The notes below the pieces were generated by a model. It saw only the letters and a list, made by a program, of their open reading frames with translations. It ran no database searches and was not told the origin of the DNA. Below, piece after piece: positions 25,201-33,559 of a stretch of 64,000 nt of DNA (position 1 is the first letter of the stretch; each line of letters opens with the position of its first letter). The position numbers and the translations under genes were made by a program. Origin of the DNA: Owenia fusiformis (taxonomy: Eukaryota; Annelida; Polychaeta; Sabellida; Oweniidae); contig CAIIXF020000001.1 in NCBI GenBank assembly GCA_903813345.2, positions 20,605,915-20,669,914 of the forward strand, given 5' to 3'.

Positions 25201-26394
25201 TATTCATTCATGTACTACACGTGTTAAGTGCATTATCTTTTCTCCGTCTTTTCTGTAAACGCTGTCATTGTAGATTGCGGCAGTAGCAGGGTGGTGTGTT
25301 TCATTAGTGTTCATCACATCGGTCACGTTTGGTACATACAGTCAGTTCAACGAGCACACTGGGGAGGAATGGTCCTCCACCATCAGGGTGTTCTATGAGA
25401 CAGTGGCCATACTTGCGTGGTCGCTTGGAGTTGGCTGGATTATCGTTGCGTGTTCTATGGGATACGGAGGTAAAGGAATCATGGAAATTATATGAAATTA
25501 AAAATTTATAAATGAAAGATTGAAGCAGAATCCAATGTGACAGTAGCTATAATTTTATGATTTTATCATCACTCATACATTGCCTTGCAATTAACTATCT
25601 CTCGAAGAAACCATATTCATTTGTGTTTGAGGTTCTATTGTATTTCCACTTTTCAATATAATTCTTCTTACGTTGCCGTTTCGCTTACGTTCAATTTGAC
25701 TTTCTTCGTTCAGGTATAATTAATTCCATACTTTCGTGGAAAGCATGGGTGCCACTGAGTAGGCTATCATTCGCTGCACACCTCACATACCCATTGGTCA
25801 TGTTCTCATACAACTACCAGAGAAGGAGTCTAATATACGTCAGTGATGCTAACATGGTAAAAAATTATTCTTTTATCCTAAAGAACATTTCGGGTATGAG
25901 TACACTACTATTACAGTTACACTGTGTACGTGTTACATACACTGTCTATTATGAAAGATATAACAATAGGGAGCTTGAGCTTGCATATAAAAACGAAACG
26001 CCAACCTATACGTATGACCGATCGCCCATACAAATGGATAGCTTAAATATTTTCTGTTCACGTTTAGGTTGTGAAAAACATTGCAAGCTTAAACCATGAA
26101 TTAGCCATGAATATACAAGAATTAAAATGAAACTGGAAATATTTTCAGGTTTACTTTTTCCTGGGCCACTTCTGCCTCACGTACGCCGTGTCTCTAGGCT
26201 TCACACTTCTCATCGAGTTACCCACCCGTCAGCTTGAAAAGGCCTTCCGAGAATATTTCACCGCAAGACGAAATTTTGCCGACCTGAAACAAGTTAATTC
26301 TATTGGAAACCACCAGGGTGAATTTAGAGGCCAACAACGCGTGTATGATGGAAAGACACCAAGTGTTAAGAGTGACATGACTACACATCTGTGA
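13219..26394 (+). CDS. NRF-6-like membrane acyltransferase (NRF domain + acyltransferase-3)
   Basis: Fifteen exons join in frame to 953 codons including the stop: 13219-13903, 17439-17653, 20264-20369, 20508-20595, 21330-21616, 21795-21980, 22509-22602, 23281-23394, 23502-23670, 24022-24101, 24469-24558, 24942-25101, 25274-25469, 25714-25856 and 26149-26394. Residues 1-20 form a signal peptide (MTVLVNIVLFICVPCAVAYR). Residues 160-199 are five DxNSAPxP repeats. The NRF domain (about 205-360) shows VSELCWDH, WAFVMDDARGKVPPGMFEGN, YDECLSV and ECMPSTC; the hydrophobic segment IAILFLTVFVLIGTIYD follows. The acyltransferase-3 domain (about 480-905) shows NGIRVLSMAW, YYVFHRWWRLTPLY, MQFYVISPLLLLPLY and SRLSFAAHLTYPL. 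The histidine usual 11 residues after the NGIR arginine is leucine. In worms, family members act in lipid and yolk transport and drug response; substrate here is unknown. Confidence 0.93.
13696..13815 (+). repeat. 24-bp coding minisatellite, five units
   Basis: Five 24-bp units of the form GATGAAAATTCAGCCCCAxx lie inside exon 1 of the NRF acyltransferase and encode (D/E)xNSAPxP repeats, residues 160-199, between the signal peptide and the NRF domain. The fifth unit is diverged. The array is open in a second forward frame too, giving an MxIQPHxQ repeat. Confidence 0.85.
13981..14455. repeat. AT-rich foldback region with repeated TGATATTCGATGG arms
   Basis: ATCGAATATCAC occurs near 13983, 14051 and 14071, and its complement GTGATATTCGATGG near 14094 and 14117, so the stretch can fold into a cruciform. 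After an A/T-only tract (14130-14280), a second inverted repeat runs from CCTATGGTTTTTCAAAAATA (about 14318) to TTTTTTTAAAACCATAGGAT (about 14451), enclosing paired ATATCCACTC(A/G)TGGATA hairpins. It lies in intron 1 of the NRF gene; no coding content. Confidence 0.7.
15315..15978. mobile_element. PIF/Harbinger-like MITE, long copy
   Basis: The element starts CACCCCAGTCACATTT and ends AAATGTGACTGGGGTG, a 16-bp perfect inverted repeat flanked on both sides by TAA, the 3-bp TWA target duplication of PIF/Harbinger elements. The 664-bp inside is unusually GC-rich for this window and packed with TTTCTGCGG and TTTCTACGG motifs in both orientations. No transposase is present. A deletion derivative lies 118 bp away. 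Confidence 0.75.
16096..16220. mobile_element. PIF/Harbinger-like MITE, short derivative
   Basis: Same CACCCCAGTCACATTT ends as the neighbouring 15315-15978 element, here only 125 bp long and flanked by TAA on the left and TTA on the right. The first 45 and last 50 bases match the long copy (GCCGTGCGGTCTATCATTTC and TTAATTGATCTGCGGTCGAC), so it is an internal-deletion form. Confidence 0.75.
16512..17400. repeat. CCGTCC/ATGGCNGCC repeat family, copy 2
   Basis: The left end reads TATTCCAACGAACGAAGTTC, then GGGATATAGTGAAGCC and a CCGTCCGTCCGTCC run. The right end reads GTTCGTTGGTATTTGCTACT, then CCGTGGAGTTGCCATTTTC. ATTCCAACGAAC and GTTCGTTGGTAT are inverted repeats. The inside carries about 130-bp subrepeats, each with a TTCAAAATGGC motif. 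It sits in intron 1 of the NRF gene, just before exon 2. Confidence 0.65.
18412..18535. repeat. two-copy tandem repeat, 62-bp unit
   Basis: TATGCATGTACT(C/G)CACCAGAG begins at 18412 and 18474, and each copy runs through GAGGGGAAATGTTTTTT to CACTCATAGAAACTAT. Simple tandem duplication in intron 2 of the NRF gene. Confidence 0.8.
18741..19248. mobile_element. TTAAAGGCCCAC-type MITE, copy 2
   Basis: 508 bp. The left end is slightly decayed (TTAAAGCCTCGCTATCC); the right end is CGCAAAGTGGGCCTTTAA. It shares most of its inside with copies 1 and 3 and is the longest copy without an insertion. It lies in intron 2 of the NRF gene. Confidence 0.75.
19370..20198. repeat. CCGTCC/ATGGCNGCC repeat family, copy 3 (5'-damaged)
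   Basis: Three to four diverged subrepeats of about 130 bp, each with AACTCAAATACCAGTG, then a TTCAAATTTTA-like string, a GAAATTTTCAAGA string and an AAAATGGCTGCC-like motif. The right end TTTGCTACTCCATGGAGTTG plus CTGTTTTCCAG matches the other copies; the left end is degraded. A 202-bp MITE (19835-20036) is inserted in it. Confidence 0.6.
19835..20036. mobile_element. 202-bp MITE with TIR CTTGTATTCGCGAATG
   Basis: The left terminus CTTGTATTCGCGAATG, then CGGCTACCGGATAAACCT, pairs with the right terminus (complement CTTGTATTCGCGAATG, then CGACTACCGGATTAACCT) over about 47 bp. The centre is AT-rich with no ORF. It is nested in repeat copy 3, so it is the younger of the two. Superfamily not determined. 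Confidence 0.75.
20811..21140. mobile_element. foldback element with GGAGGATTGGCTCCCAG arms
   Basis: GCATCGATTGCAAGGAGGAT then TGGCTCCCAG near 20813 is repeated inverted as CTGGGAGCCA then ATCCTCCTTGCATCGATTGC near 21107. The arms are about 30 bp and nearly perfect. It lies in the intron before NRF exon 5. No coding content. Confidence 0.7.
22181..22393. mobile_element. foldback MITE, about 75-bp arms
   Basis: The left arm includes GTTAGCCGATTTCTGCTAGA and AACAAATCTGCAAGATTTA. The right arm, read on the other strand, gives AGTAGCCGATTTCTGCAAGA and AACAATCTGCAAGATTTA. The whole 213 bp can fold back. It lies in the intron between NRF exons 6 and 7. Confidence 0.75.
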
Positions 26395-28501
26395 TAATTC
26401 TGTGACATTGACCGTTTATGACATATTAGAGATAATTCGTAACTCATTTAAGTTATAAATCCCTTATGTTTATAACTTATAATTTGTTGGTGTACTACGT
26501 TGTAATTTGTCGCGTAGCTCTTTAGATACGTCTGTAAATAGCCGTTGATTATAAAATGTTGTGTATAAGTGCGTAAATCCTTATCTAGTTTAGATATTAT
26601 TATTGGTCTGGAAACACTGTGATAACTGACATAAAGTCATAATATCCCTATTTACACTACACGCGACATTCCAAGACGTCTTGGTTAAAACGTCTTGGTT
26701 TTAGAAAAATTATGTTGAGTTTACACCACCATTTTCAAGATGTCTTACGAAATATGATTCAGTTTACACCTGTTTTTCTAAAACGTCTTAGAGATATGTA
26801 GGTATACATGTAAAATGAAAAAAGCAGTTCAGTACTGGTTGAAGGACGGTTCCGTCAATATAGCTATTCATATCCCGCTTAAGGACTATGCGACACATGT
26901 AAACCGAAAGTTTCAAATGTTTCGTTCAGCGCAACGCAAAAAAACATTTCAATGATATCTCAATAAAAGTAAAGAGTGATCAGAAGTCACAAAAGAGTTC
27001 ATTCCCTCCAAGACATCTACAAGGTGAGCCAATAAACGCCATTTAAAAAAAATGCTATAACTTAATTTTTGATCCAAAATCATAAAGTTATACGTGTTTT
27101 AAACACCGAGAATGAATTATTCTCGCCTCCAAATTCCTTGTTATATAAGGTTGATTGGATAGTTATATGACTTCATACAAATTACCTTTATGATTCTCAT
27201 CCAATAACTACTATAACGAGATAATTATTCACTCACTTATAAAGAACGTTTTATAAGCAATGTCATAAACATACGGGATTTATAAGCACGCTTATAACAT
27301 GAATAAATGCGTTGCGAAATATCTCTAATCACTAAAGCTTATAACGTATAGCAATATACACACGCATGAACAAAAGTTAGAAGTATACTTTCACTTATGA
27401 GCGAAATCTCTCTATAATGCTTGTAATATTTTTTTTTATAACTTATAACGATGCTGACTTCATGCTTTACTAGCCAGTATATTGTTCATGACATATCCGC
27501 GTCTATATAACTGCGGGTATAGTGTTTAGCTGGCCAAAGCACCCAATGATCCGTGTGAGAAATTACGGGCGTAATATCCATACGAGTGTAATTACACGCG
27601 TAATTACGTGAGAGGAATTATGAGTGTTATATCCACAATTACGCGTATGCATAATTATATTTAAAAGAAGCACGTCAAAGATACGCGTAAAAGGTAAGTT
27701 CAGGCGTTTGCAAAAATAGCCAGTGAAATTCATGCTTCGATATGATATATAAACGTTTTGAAAACGGTGCGTGTTCGAATCTCTCGGTGCTTTTGCCAGC
27801 CATATACCGTAATGTAATGAGCTTTCGATACGCCTGTAGTTTTAGTTTGCTTGTGACGTTTGACACATTATTTTCTTTTAGCTTCGTTTTAGCTTATAAT
27901 AAGTCTGAAATTATGAATAGATCGTATATTCGCCTATAAATGAGTAGAATATATATATGAGTTGGTATAGGGTTGGACTACGATTTTGATTTACATATAT
28001 GTTTTACATATATTATCATATTATGTATTTTTACAAATGTTGCTATTTTAATACAAATTTTAGTACGATTTTCAAAAAGAAATTGTTGATTTATTTTCTA
28101 AAAGCTTGGCAATTTTCAACGCCCGTCGCCTGAAAAATGGATGGTGGACATCATTACAAAACATTCTATTTGAAAAAAGACCACTGTAATAAAATGCTCA
28201 ATGCGATCTCTGTCTCTTATCAAATCGTAATGACATTTGTATTCTACGTCAGTTCAGAACAAGCTCAATCACAGAGGATCAACTAGCCCGGTCAACTAGA
28301 AAAGACAGGCTGTCCACGTATCGAAATGGATGTTCTCCCAGTCGTAAGAGTTTTCATTTTCGCCAATTACCCACTTCATCCTTTGAAGATTGAATTTCGG
28401 TTTCAAAAGCAGATGTATGCATCATTTTTACAATCGATAATATCCCTCGAAATAAACGCCAAATGACTTGGGAAACCTATTTTCCCTCTTAAACACGCGT
28501 G
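26395..28501. other. intergenic, AT-rich, no gene recognised
   Basis: Follows the NRF gene stop, so the first few hundred bases should be its 3' UTR. Contains a 14-bp palindrome CCAAGACGTCTTGG near 26672, about a dozen TTATAA-containing motifs between 26450 and 27450, and palindromic TAATTACGCGT strings at 27560-27650. No ORF with recognisable content on either strand. Confidence 0.5.
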
Positions 28502-29786
28502 TTAAAGGCCCACTTTGCGTAATTTCAACATTCTTCATAGTATTTCCAATGTATTAATAAGTATTTTATCTTTCATTTGACATCAGAAAAAGCTCAAACG
28601 GCCCAAATCAAAGCTTCCAATAAATTATCAAGATTTTACCGATGTCATTGGAAGATAGCAAAGTTTTTATCACACAATCCATTAGTATTCATTAAACTGA
28701 AATGTCGCCATCTTTTCAATCAGAAGTTATTTAAATCGTGCACTGTTTCAAATATGTGCATGCACTACTTAGGATCTCTGAACTTCAAATGGTGTTTTCT
28801 ACGTGAGTTATTTTTTTCTTGGTTTAATATTAATGCAAATCAAACTTTGTATCATATCCAATTCTCCCTTTCGCGGTTCGCTCTTTGAATCAGAACGTTC
28901 GCAAATATGTTCTGAAAAAGCACTCAAAAAGGACAAAATTTGATTGGTCAATATTTTCCCACTATGCATTTCGCGTAGCTATTTGCGTGACCCGAAAGTT
29001 CTAAATCAAAGTAATTACGCAATTTTGTTTTTACACCCGCACGCTAAATAAAACAATGACACCATCGGAAGTATTCTTCTTTGTCATTGCTTTAATAGTC
29101 AGTATACCGAGTTTAATCAAAAAAAGATTGTACAATGAACAACAAAATTCGTAAACGAGTACTATAGATTTGCTTTCGGACCACTGAACAGATTGACCTA
29201 GATAATAGCGACGCGTCTTCTTTGGTCTACTGCTCAGTTGTTTGTGGGTTTTCAACGTAACTCTTTAATGTAATTTGAAGATGAATACTTTTATTCAGTC
29301 GTTGCATCGATGTTGCAGTTTGTAGTGCGGTAAGATTGGCATGAAAGTATTGAAAGTCGAATTGAATTGTTTTTTCCAATATGGCGACTAGTCAACTGAT
29401 CACGTGACCTTCTCTTCCGGAATATTTTCTCACTTTTCAATCGTCGTTTTCACCACGGTATGAATCAATACAATGAAAAAATAGCTATTATATTAAGATT
29501 AATAAGAGATCAATCGTTTCTAAAAAAAATTTCTGTACTCTCGTACGGGAACTATGAACGAATATATCGTTTGAAAAAATGGTGTGAAAATCCCCATGTT
29601 AAACCTATGAGGGAAAACAAGGAAGTATAAATTTGTTCCTCCGCGAACTGCATCATGGGAAATATTTTGACCTTATAAGGAAAGATTTTCGCGTCTCCTC
29701 TTTTGAAGAGGGAACAACGATTTCGAGAATTGAGTGTGTGAGTAACAGTTCTTTTTTATTTTAAATTAGGCAAAGTGGGCCTTTAA
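28502..29786. mobile_element. TTAAAGGCCCAC-type MITE, copy 3, split by an insertion
   Basis: Left end TTAAAGGCCCACTTTGCG, right end GGCAAAGTGGGCCTTTAA. Positions 28502-28870 match the reverse complement of copy 2, and about 29735-29786 match its other end (GTGTGAGTAACA). The roughly 865 bp between are foreign and appear bounded by inverted CAATTCTC strings. The element is therefore a host for a second insertion. Confidence 0.65.
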
Positions 29787-30860
29787 TAAACGCCCATCCA
29801 TCTTTGAAAAAAAGTTTTTCCCTCTCAATAAAGGCCCATGGGCGTATATTAAAAATTCAAATAAACACTCTATGCAAAATCCGTGGGCCTATTTGTTAGA
29901 AACTCCGGTCTGACGCGTTTTTAACTCTTGAATGCATGTCCAGTGTTATTCTAATGAAGATTTCAAAATGTTTTTCAACTTTGACACCATTTCTTTTTAT
30001 ATCCACATAAAAATCCTTGAAGCAGATTCAGTATTTGCACATCGCTTTCGTAACACGAACTCAATGATGCCAAAATATATTAGCTCTTGAAAATCACCCT
30101 CGAGGAGTTTCCATTCGTGCAACGACAGCGAGGTTCAAAGTCTGATGTTGTAAGGTATATGAGTCTGTCACCAATGGAAAGATTACTCCAAACATTTTAT
30201 ACTCTCTAGTCTTTGCTGCCATTTTAACCACAATCTCCACATATATGAAGGACATATTTTAGTTTACCATGCTGAACATCTTTTTGTACGAGAGAGTGCC
30301 CTCTATGGACTTTGAATGCCTGTCTCTATCCCAATAGACCATCGGTATTTGATGATTTAAACTGAGAAAGAATATGACAATGTGCAGCGGCTTTTACATT
30401 TGTACAGTTGTTCATCATCAGATATCAAGTATGATCAGGGATTCGATATTGACAATGATAATTTTGTTACCTTTACCCCTAAAAGATCGCTTTCAGTTGT
30501 TCAAATACATAGGACAAGACCCGGGGGACTAGACTACTGTATACTTAAAAAATATGCATTGCATTAGTCTTTTTCCATCCATTTAGCTATTGTGTACCCT
30601 TTGCATTAGTGTGTGAAAATTCTCGTCTTTAGAACTAACGCAAGCGCTTGTCAGCAGGCAGTAGATGTTTTCATCTGTAATTGTATATCTTTGGGATGGT
30701 GTATTTCTTTGCCCAGGGACGCGTTTTCCTTATTAATACAGCAATAGTATAGGTTATCACCTATCCTTCCTTATATCAGAGGTCATTGCGTATTGTTAAT
30801 ATTTTCAAATGGCTACATGTGCCTTTCTTTAACGAGGGTATGGTCGATGGGTTTAAATGT
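29787..30860. other. no gene recognised
   Basis: About 1 kb between the split MITE and the candidate peptide-precursor ORF. I see no motif, TIR pair or RNA gene. It would hold the 3' UTR of the minus-strand ORF at 30861-31211 if that ORF is a gene. Confidence 0.4.
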
Positions 30861-31211
30861 TTAAATATTGAAAGAGATCATGCGTCTTCTAAGGTGCTTT
30901 GCATGCGTCTTTTCCAACGGGCCTTGCGTTTTCTTAATCCAAGGGGGCCTTGCGTTTTTTTTAATCCAAGGGGGGCGTGCGTTTTTTTTAGTCCAAGGTC
31001 GTCTTGCATATGCCATTATCCAAGGAGGTCTTGCATCTTTCTTCTCGGCCGAAGAGTGTTCGAGAGATATGTTCCAAGTATCATTTAGCATTGAGATAGC
31101 GTCAGCCTGTGTAGATTTCAACTTCACTGAATTTACTATGAGAGAGTTACTCAACTGCAAAAAAGGTGCAGTTATTACCATGATGACAAATGCCATGAAC
31201 CATTCCATCAT
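30861..31211 (-). CDS. candidate secreted peptide (neuropeptide-like) precursor with NARPPWI repeats
   Basis: A 116-codon ORF not recognised as any family. Residues 1-23 start MMEWFMAFVIMVITAPFLQL, a plausible signal peptide. After a spacer with an NIS glycosylation motif (residue 47), repeats separated by lysine pairs follow: KK at 57-58, DARPPWIMAYARRPWT at 59-74, KK at 75-76, NARPPWI at 77-83, KK at 84-85, NARPPWI at 86-92, KK at 93-94; RRR lies at 108-110. This is the plan of a prohormone cut by dibasic convertases; no glycine precedes the KK pairs, so the peptides would not be amidated. Units 3 and 4 differ at three bases, all silent (CGC/AGG arginine, AAA/AAG lysine), suggesting selection on this frame. 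A one-base slip ends the pattern after residue 94. The alternative is a chance-open 27-bp minisatellite; other frames are also open. Confidence 0.45.
   Translation of the reverse strand: MMEWFMAFVIMVITAPFLQLSNSLIVNSVKLKSTQADAISMLNDTWNISLEHSSAEKKDARPPWIMAYARRPWTKKNARPPWIKKNARPPWIKKTQGPLEKTHAKHLRRRMISFNI
30930..31037. repeat. 27-bp minisatellite, four units
   Basis: Read on the minus strand the units start at 31037, 31010, 30983 and 30956, each of the form AAYGCAMGVCCCCCTTGG plus nine bases. Degenerate further units (ACGCAAGGCC, ACGCATGCAAAGCACC) continue to about 30890 in a shifted phase. It encodes the PPWI repeats of the 30861-31211 ORF. Confidence 0.85.
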
Positions 31212-31845
31212 TATTTTTGTTGGCGTCCTCTGATGACTCGGACTTACCAGTGCAGAATTACCAAATGCATGCAGAGCTCATAGATATACCCTTTGACTAA
31301 AAACAATCATCGTTTTATTACCCTTTGATGATTCAATTTCGAATTTTATATCTGCATTACGTTGCAATAATTATTACGCGTACCAAAATAACGTTTTATA
31401 GTCTAATCACAAACATATGATAAAATATCCATCAATATAAAAAGCAAGTCCATTATTTCGTATGGTTTTACAAAATTATCTTGTCATAACATGACATAAT
31501 TATATGCACAAAAGCATAGCTAGAAATGACTTTATTACTCCGGAATTTCAGGATGAAAATTCAAGACATCGTATTTTATTTAGATAGAATAGAGGTAATT
31601 ATAAAACAATCATAATTACTTTTAACAGATATGAACCTTAACGTAGGCTGGAAATCTTTTAAATTAGTACCGTGTGTTTGCCAAACAGTCGATACTAATT
31701 AAATAAAAATTAGAATAAAAAGTATTTTTGGTGTCTACAGAAATAATTGCCTGGTAGTCTAATGTTGTCTCCAGTAAGAAATTCCAGCCCCCCCCCCCCA
31801 CTCTCTTTGCACCAGAGAAAAAAGTGTAATCAATGCAGAAATATG
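31212..31845. other. no gene recognised
   Basis: Presumed 5' flank of the minus-strand peptide ORF. CTGGTAAGT near 31245 on the minus strand is a good donor and could end a 5' non-coding exon. Otherwise AT-rich sequence and a C-run near 31790. Confidence 0.35.
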
Positions 31846-31962
31846 CAGGCCCGTAGCCAGGGGGCGGGGGGTCGATAGATTTTGGACCAAAATTGTCAAA
31901 AGTGAACCCCCTGGAATCAAAGAGTGACCCCCCCCCCTTGGCAAATCATGGCTACGGGCCTG
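31846..31962. mobile_element. 117-bp hAT-like MITE
   Basis: Starts CAGGCCCGTAGCCAGGGGGC and ends TGGCTACGGGCCTG: 14-bp inverted termini of CAGG...CCTG type. It is flanked by a direct repeat ATATG (31841-31845 and 31963-31967). Inside are G and C runs only. CAGGCCCGTAGC ends resemble non-autonomous hAT elements; the flanking repeat is 5 bp rather than the usual 8. Confidence 0.75.
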
Positions 31963-31967
31963 ATATG

Positions 31968-33559
31968 ATTTTGAGTTCTGCCGTCATTAGCATGATAATG
32001 TATTCACTTTTTGGTAGTAACACATGATTTAATAAAGCAATCAAATTTTCAAAAATATTTCTGTGCTGTTAATTTTGGAAAATACACTCTTTAAGGCCTT
32101 TAAGGGGTTTGATTTTCATGTCGGACATTCTATGTTCCTGTGTCTGTGATATATCAAGTAGAATAAACGTATAGTAAGAACTATCCCGGCAGACGTTTTA
32201 TTTATACAAAATGATGTCCTTAGTCCAAGTATACTCCAAGGCTCAAAGAAAACCTGGACCCCAGTAATTAAATTCCCCGGGTCCTACATCACTAATATTT
32301 GCTTTTTCGTCAGTGACAATTACTCCTGCATCTTTACAAATTATTCCCAATTTTATATCTTCATATAGAAATTTAATATGTTCATTTCATTTATGTACTT
32401 TTGATTCTTATACTCCTTAATATTTGCATGATATATCGTGCTAATCTCATCAGCAACTCCAGGTAATTTGCAAAGATAATGAACAGTATTTTAAAAGTCG
32501 AAGGGAGTAAGATGTATAAATTGAAAAGCAAATTTATCGTGTGATCAGCCAATCACGAAATAGCTTGGAGAGGGGGTATAAAGAATTGAGTGAATTGGCC
32601 AATATCCCGACATACTTGCTTTGTGGATGAACGTAATAAAGGATTGGCTACGAGAAGTTAGAAGTAAAATTTGATGCAAGATTGACTAGAAAATGCAAAT
32701 CATATTGAATGAATGATATAACCAATCGAAACAGCATATAATGGACTATACTCTCCCGAGATCCTGACGCTGTACGTTATCAGGAAAGGGACGAAATCTG
32801 GGATTAAATATCTTATATTTTGGCGTTGGAATCGGACCAGACAGGTTGTTTTAACAAGGGACGTGGCCGAGTCACGTGGTATGATTCAATTTAGGACTAT
32901 TTCAATTGTTTTTATTGTTTAACTTGTGCATATTATTGCTATGATCTATGCAGTTTGTTTCAATGTTTGTCATATATTCAGAGAAATCATGATACTCGAC
33001 AGCATCAACCCGAAAACCGAGCAATGAAGTCATCATTTCGCAAGAAAGTCACGTGCTTTGAAAACCCCACATTTCCCCCTTCACAATATGTAACTATGAT
33101 TATTGTGATTTTGCCCTTTATTTTTTGCTTGCTTTTTGATCTTGCTTTGTCGTGGCAATGTCCATCACATCACTTTCTACTGTTGTCAAACTGTCTGAGC
33201 AGAAGAACTTAACGATTTACTGGATCATCACGAGATATGATGTAAACAAATATTCAGCAAATGACACATCCCTTGCAAAACAATACAGATGACAAAACAG
33301 TTGTTTGACAGTGAATTCTGACTGTCAAAATTCTTTTAGTTTAGTGTAAAGTGAAACATTTGTGTTTATTTTGATGAATTATCTCTATGTGCTTTCAAAA
33401 TTGTATATATAGATCTAATTTTAATGTTTAGTGACACAATTTATGTATTTTCAGATTCTGATTGTGTAGATTGCGATCTCAGCAAGGACACAATCAGAGG
33501 CAGTTGGATAGAAATGCATGTTTAGTCCTCTATCTCTGAGGCTATGTTGCATAGCCGTG
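31968..33559. other. upstream region of KANSL1
   Basis: No coding gene recognised. A TTTTCAG acceptor at 33448-33454 precedes the first coding exon, so 33455-33559 is probably 5' UTR joined to a non-coding exon further upstream. Which sequence is the promoter cannot be fixed by eye. Confidence 0.4.

Noticed and set aside
30868-31233. 121-codon plus-strand ORF over the 27-bp repeat
   Set aside because: It reads a phenylalanine/glycine-rich repeat with no signal or processing sites; base changes between units that are silent on the minus strand alter residues here. Kept only as the rival reading of the same DNA.
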